DNA from: Rhodothermales bacterium | GTDB lineage: Bacteria > Bacteroidota > Rhodothermia > Rhodothermales > JANQRZ01 | Direction of reading: 5' to 3' | Assembly (NCBI GenBank): GCA_039944855.1 | Contig: JBDUXZ010000020.1 | Span: 248,001 to 312,000, forward strand | DNA: 64,000 nt | In this document: positions 60,975 to 64,000 of the stretch, piece after piece | How the letters are laid out: each line of letters begins with the position of its first letter | Numbering within the stretch: the stretch's first letter is position 1 | Position numbers and translations under genes: made by a program | The notes under the pieces: model-generated | The model's input: the letters and a program-made list of their open reading frames with translations, nothing else | Database searches by the model: none | Told to the model about the DNA's origin: nothing

Positions 60975-61015
60975 TAAAAACGCCTCCGCCGCGACCGGAG
61001 ACTCCGGCGCGGCGG
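60975..61015 (-). terminator. Terminator of the sdh operon (pre- and post-insertion)
   Basis: A stem of CCGCCGCG-CCGGAG (60986-61000, one bulged A) with CTCCGG-CGCGGCGG (61002-61015), followed on the minus strand by GAGGCG then T5A (60975-60980). It lies 98 bp beyond the stranded sdhB end, the place expected for the original sdh terminator. The rest of the 367-bp gap 60776-61142 holds no gene; the DUF4331 promoter must lie in its left part. Confidence 0.75.
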
Positions 61016-61117
61016 GACGTGCAAGCAGTGAGGAAGGATTTTCGTGTCGCTCGGTGTCGAGCGTGTCCCGAAGGACGGTCTCAATATACCGCGGCGGGGC
61101 GGTCGGTTCCCGATCAG

Positions 61118-61143
61118 TACCGCATCGTGACGGACTTCCGCTT
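61118..61143 (-). repeat. Stranded copy of the sdhB 3' end (partner at 62084-62109)
   Basis: This 26-bp segment matches 62084-62109, inside sdhB, at 25 of 26 positions. On the minus strand it reads KRKSVTMRY followed by its own stop TGA (61114-61116), the same last nine residues as SdhB, whose stop is TAG. Codons differ at Leu, Arg, Tyr and the stop but the peptide is identical, so the copy was once coding. It is the old end of sdhB, displaced by the islet between the repeats. Confidence 0.9.
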
Positions 61144-61697
61144 CAACCGTCCGCTTCCGGTGGGTAGAGGCGGGTGCGATCAGAATGCCGGCCGCTCGCA
61201 TGGTACGGGTGCTCCCAGAATATCTTTACTTCGTCGAGCACTCCCAGATTCTCCAGCAAGCTTGCGATTTCGTTGCGAGCGAAGTCAAGGTCTCGTAGTC
61301 GACACGTCAGCGATGGAGAGCTGAGATTTCCGAAGCTGATGCTTCCCATCTGTCCGGCTTCCTGCGTTTGGATGAGTTCCTCGATTGCAGCAGAGATCCC
61401 TAAATACTCCTGTCGAGCGCGCGAACGGGCTGCGTGAAACTCGATCCACACCTCGTACAGTCCCGACACGACGATGATGTAGACGCCCGTCTCTAAAAGG
61501 ATCTCTGTGGCACGCTCGGCGGCAAACTCTGCGAAAGCTTCCTCTCGCTCGTCGTCACCAGGCAGGATGACGCTCACGACGGTCAGGTTGTCCGTTTCAG
61601 GGCTTGGCCCGATCCCCACCAATTCCACGTCCGGGTACCGTTCGCACACCTCGTTGAACAGCTCCTCCGCAGCTTGGTATCGCTCGTCAACGATCAT
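61143..61697 (-). CDS. Unrecognised partner of the HEPN protein
   Basis: A 184-residue protein: MIVDERYQAAEELFNEVCERYPDVELVGIGPSPETDNLTVVSVILPGDDEREEAFAEFAAERATEILLETGVYIIVVSGLYEVWIEFHAARSRARQEYLGISAAIEELIQ then a C-terminal part containing LTCRLRDLDFARNEIASLLENLG. HEPN toxins usually pair with MNT nucleotidyltransferases, but the GSx(10)DxD signature is absent. No family recognised; an NT-like or PIN-like scaffold without catalytic residues is possible. It starts 11 bp inside the HEPN gene and its base composition is lower than sdh. Confidence 0.75.
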   Translation of the reverse strand: MIVDERYQAAEELFNEVCERYPDVELVGIGPSPETDNLTVVSVILPGDDEREEAFAEFAAERATEILLETGVYIIVVSGLYEVWIEFHAARSRARQEYLGISAAIEELIQTQEAGQMGSISFGNLSSPSLTCRLRDLDFARNEIASLLENLGVLDEVKIFWEHPYHASGRHSDRTRLYPPEADG

Positions 61698-62083
61698 TTC
61701 TCAACTCCTCGTGGATAGCGGTTACAAACGCTTCAGCTTTCCGTACACCTCGGGCTGCTTGCTTGGCAGTGACGCTCTCTGCTCTGTAGTCCGCCTTGTG
61801 TCTCAACGTCATCAAATCGAGCAGCGCGCCTTGCTTGCCGGGATATACTTTGCGTCGGTTAACAAGTTCTTCGGCGAAAGCAGCCTGAACTCGGTCGTGC
61901 TTGTCCTCACCGCGACCGATGCCCAATAACGCCGCACGCGCCGCCAAGTATGCAGCGTAGTAAGCGCGACTGACCGCGGCATCGTACAGCTCCTGTTTTA
62001 ATAGAAGCTGTGCTGCCCGGAAGTTTTGGAGCGCTTTTGCGAGAAGCAGAGGTTGGTCGGAAGACACGAGCGGGATCGTCTAA
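61144..62083 (-). mobile_element. Islet inserted at the 3' end of sdhB
   Basis: The repeat unit (61118-61143 and 62084-62109) repeats at a distance of 966 bp, so 966 bp were gained. The gained DNA holds only the HEPN gene and its partner, both in sdh orientation, and its composition is lower in G+C. The right repeat restores the sdhB ending. No integrase, inverted repeats or transposase are present. Gain by gene-end-targeted site-specific integration, or by homologous exchange, both fit. Confidence 0.75.
61687..62067 (-). CDS. HEPN-domain protein
   Basis: A 126-residue all-helical HEPN protein starting with GTG at 62065-62067. The diagnostic helix AAVSRAYYAAYLAARAALLG is intact, as is the C-terminal LMTLRHKADYRAE segment, which carries the Rx-H-type residues (Arg, His) used by HEPN ribonuclease toxins in related proteins. 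It overlaps its downstream partner by 11 bp and starts 13 bp after the sdhB stop, so it may be co-transcribed with sdh. It is either a toxin or a nucleic-acid-binding partner. Confidence 0.85.
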   Translation of the reverse strand: MSSDQPLLLAKALQNFRAAQLLLKQELYDAAVSRAYYAAYLAARAALLGIGRGEDKHDRVQAAFAEELVNRRKVYPGKQGALLDLMTLRHKADYRAESVTAKQAARGVRKAEAFVTAIHEELRNDR

Positions 62084-62790
62084 TACCGCATCGTGACGGA
62101 CTTTCGCTTGAGCGCGCTCAGCCAGCGCGTGATGTCGATCCCCTTCGGGCAGGCCTGGACGCAGTTGAAGATGGTGTAGCACTTCCACAGCCCATCCTTC
62201 GAGTCCACGATCTCCAGCCGCTCCTCGGTCCCCTGGTCGCGGGAGTCGAAGGTGTAGCGGTAGGCCTTGAGCATGGCAGCGGGGCCGAGGTAGTCGGGAT
62301 CGGCCCAGGTGCTCGGGCACGAGTGCGTGCAGGCGCCGCACATGATGCACTTCGTGGCCTCCTCGATGACGGCGTGCTGCGCGGGGCTCTGCTGGCGCTC
62401 CTTCTCCGGCGGCGGCGTGTGGTTGACGAGCCACGGCATCACCGCGCGGTACTTGTCGAAGAACCGCGTCTGGTCGACGACGAGGTCTTTGATGACGGGC
62501 GCGGCGGGGAGCGGCGCGAACGAGATCGTCCCGCCCTTCGCGCCGACGAGGTCCTGCACGAGGATGGAGCAGGCGAGCTTGTTCTCGCCGTTGATCTGCA
62601 TGGCGTCGGAGCCGCAGATGCCGTGGGCGCAGCTCTTGCGGAACGTCAGCGTTCCGTCCACGCTCCACTTGATGTGGTTGAGGAGGTCGAGCGCCCGGTC
62701 CATCGGGTCGGCCTCGAGCTTGTACTCCTCCCAGTGCGGCTCCGTGTCCAACTCCGGGTTGTAGCGCTGAATCTTGACGGTGAGGTCCAT
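62080..62790 (-). CDS. sdhB: Succinate dehydrogenase iron-sulfur subunit
   Basis: A 236-residue electron-transfer subunit of complex II. [2Fe-2S] region: Cys54, Cys59, Asp62 and Cys74 (CAHGICGSD...LAC, with Asp instead of the third Cys as in E. coli SdhB). The [4Fe-4S]/[3Fe-4S] region is CIMCGACTHSCPS and CVQACPKG. The last residues KRKSVTMRY were restored by the inserted islet's repeat, since an older copy of this ending lies at 61114-61143. Stop TAG. Confidence 0.97.
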   Translation of the reverse strand: MDLTVKIQRYNPELDTEPHWEEYKLEADPMDRALDLLNHIKWSVDGTLTFRKSCAHGICGSDAMQINGENKLACSILVQDLVGAKGGTISFAPLPAAPVIKDLVVDQTRFFDKYRAVMPWLVNHTPPPEKERQQSPAQHAVIEEATKCIMCGACTHSCPSTWADPDYLGPAAMLKAYRYTFDSRDQGTEERLEIVDSKDGLWKCYTIFNCVQACPKGIDITRWLSALKRKSVTMRY

Positions 62791-62805
62791 GTACGAGGTG
62801 GGGCT

Positions 62806-62873
62806 GTGTGGACGTATGGAGGTGTGGAAGCAGAGGCGCGCGACCGCACGTCCCTACTCCCACACGTCCACAC
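62806..62873. repeat. Inverted octamer pair between sdhA and sdhB
   Basis: GTGTGGACGT (62806-62815) and ACGTCCACAC (62864-62873) are perfect inverted copies. The right arm abuts the sdhA stop (62874-62876), exactly as the CGTCCACA array abuts the ruvA stop. The 83-bp gap holds nothing else. Confidence 0.7.
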
Positions 62874-64000
62874 TTAATACTTGCGGACTTTCGGCTCGAA
62901 GCGGGTGATGACGACGCTCTTGTAGTCGAAGCGGTAGTCGCCGTTGTCGGCCCAGTAGAGCGTGTGTTTCAGCCAGTCATCGTCGAGGCGGTCGGTGTAG
63001 TCCTCGCGGAGGTGGGCGCCGCGGCTCTCGGTCCGGTGGTGCGCGCTCGCCGCGATCGACTCGGCGTAGTCCACCATGAACCCGATCTCGACGGCGTCCA
63101 TGAGGTCCGTGTTGAACTTCACCCCCTTGTCGCCGACGACGACGTTCGCGGCGCGCTTCCGAAGCTCCTTCAGGTCAGCGAGGGCCGTCGAGAGCGTCTC
63201 GTCGTTGCGGAAGACGGAGACGTTCGTCATCATCGTCTCCTGCAGGTCGGTGCGGACGGTGACGGCCTTCTCGCCCGTCGTCCGCGCGAGGAGGTCGTCG
63301 AGCATCTTCCGCGTCGTGGCCTCGGGGTTCTCGGGGAGCGGGCGCTTCTTCTTCCCGTCGCGCCCGATCTCCTCCGCCATCGCGATCCCGGCGCGGCGGC
63401 CGAACACGACGAGGTCGAGGAGGGAGTTCGTCCCGAGCCGGTTGGCGCCGTGGACGCTGACGCACGCGCACTCGCCGACGGCGTAGAAGCCGGGGACGGC
63501 GTCGTTCTCGCGGTCCGGCCCGGCGACGACCTGGCCGTCGGCGTTCGTCGGGATCCCGCCCATCGCGTAGTGGCACGTCGGCGCGACCGGGATCGGCGTC
63601 TTGATCGGGTCGACGCCGAGGTAGACGCGGCTGAACTCGGTGATCTCAGGCAGCTTGTGTTCGAGCACGTCGCGGCCGACGTGGGTCATGTCGAGCACGA
63701 CGTGGTCTTTGCCGTTGATGCCACGGCCCTCGCGGATCTCTTTATAGATGCACTGCGAGACCATGTCGCGCGGGGCGAGGTCCTTCACGGTCGGCGCGTA
63801 GCGCTCCATGAAGCGCTCGCCCTTGGAGTTGCGGAGGATGCCGCCCTCGCCGCGTGCGCCCTCGGTGATGAGGATGCCGAGCCGGTAGAGCCCCGTCGGG
63901 TGGAACTGCACGAACTCCATGTCCTCGAGCGGGAAGCCCCGGCGAAGCGCGATCGCGAAGCCGTCGCCGGTGCCGGCGTGCGCGTTCGAGGTCGTCTTGA
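62874..64000 (-). CDS. sdhA: Succinate dehydrogenase flavoprotein subunit (5' part outside window)
   Basis: The C-terminal ~375 residues of SdhA, open to the right edge. Visible motifs: MEFVQFHPTGLY (active-site His region), CHYAMGGIPTNADGQV, SVHGANRLGTNSLLDLVVFGRRAG (substrate/FAD binding) and the C-terminal RTESRGAHLREDYTDRLDDDWLKHT. It oxidises succinate and passes electrons to SdhB, 83 bp downstream. Confidence 0.97.
   Translation of the reverse strand, partial: KTTSNAHAGTGDGFAIALRRGFPLEDMEFVQFHPTGLYRLGILITEGARGEGGILRNSKGERFMERYAPTVKDLAPRDMVSQCIYKEIREGRGINGKDHVVLDMTHVGRDVLEHKLPEITEFSRVYLGVDPIKTPIPVAPTCHYAMGGIPTNADGQVVAGPDRENDAVPGFYAVGECACVSVHGANRLGTNSLLDLVVFGRRAGIAMAEEIGRDGKKKRPLPENPEATTRKMLDDLLARTTGEKAVTVRTDLQETMMTNVSVFRNDETLSTALADLKELRKRAANVVVGDKGVKFNTDLMDAVEIGFMVDYAESIAASAHHRTESRGAHLREDYTDRLDDDWLKHTLYWADNGDYRFDYKSVVITRFEPKVRKY

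Overview
The window is high-G+C bacterial DNA, most likely from the Rhodothermota/Bacteroidota (Rhodothermales, Rubricoccus/Rubrivirga-like). The evidence is five large secreted proteins ending in type IX secretion sorting domains (three with an NYPNPF-like start), three TonB-dependent receptors with their lipoprotein partners, Bacteroidota-type -7 promoter elements (TAnnTTTG-like) 26-30 nt before several starts, and almost no Shine-Dalgarno sequences. No rRNA or tRNA gene was seen. Both edges cut through genes: a TonB receptor on the left and sdhA on the right.

Layout. 1-9163 is a complete clade II nitrous oxide reductase locus: an OprC-like copper TonB receptor, an Rrf2-family Fe-S regulator, a lipoprotein cytochrome c, nosZ, a membrane-NosL fusion, nosD, nosF and nosY. 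Four copies of one palindrome (AGGAC-N6-GTCCT) sit in front of the receptor, the regulator and the cytochrome/nosZ operon, so the locus looks like a single Rrf2 regulon linking copper import to N2O respiration. 9164-29342 is mostly envelope and secreted functions: an HtrA-like protease, lipoproteins, a secreted metzincin, a MoxR-like AAA ATPase, an FG-GAP protein, a GluR0-like ligand-gated K+ channel, a 48-residue lmo0937-type membrane peptide, a beta-helix protein, a TonB receptor/lipoprotein operon, a glycosyltransferase and ilvE. 29343-37124 holds a duplicated-domain secreted protein, a MarR regulator with a fresh IS5-type insertion just upstream, a PhoR/PhoB-like two-component pair, a 17-copy octamer repeat abutting the ruvA stop, a VOC protein and nadE.

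37125-38620 is a small accessory patch: a low-G+C AbiGi-like gene and a RelB/RelE-type toxin-antitoxin pair bracketed by imperfect direct repeats. 38806-51046 returns to housekeeping and envelope genes (DinB-like, S15 peptidase, AspT/YidE-type transporter, aldo/keto reductase, acyl-CoA carboxylase beta chain, MltD-like transglycosylase with an unusual leader). 51129-60775 contains a sorted surface protein and a four-gene leftward cassette: DUF4331, TPR protein, His-rich protein, TonB receptor. This looks like an uncharacterised, possibly metal-related, surface system.

61114-64000 is the sdhA-sdhB operon. A 966-bp islet carrying a HEPN-domain gene and an unrecognised partner has inserted at the 3' end of sdhB. 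It left the original last codons of sdhB, with their own stop, stranded downstream, just before what looks like the original terminator. This gene-end-duplicating HEPN islet and the Rrf2-nos regulon are the two observations most worth following up.
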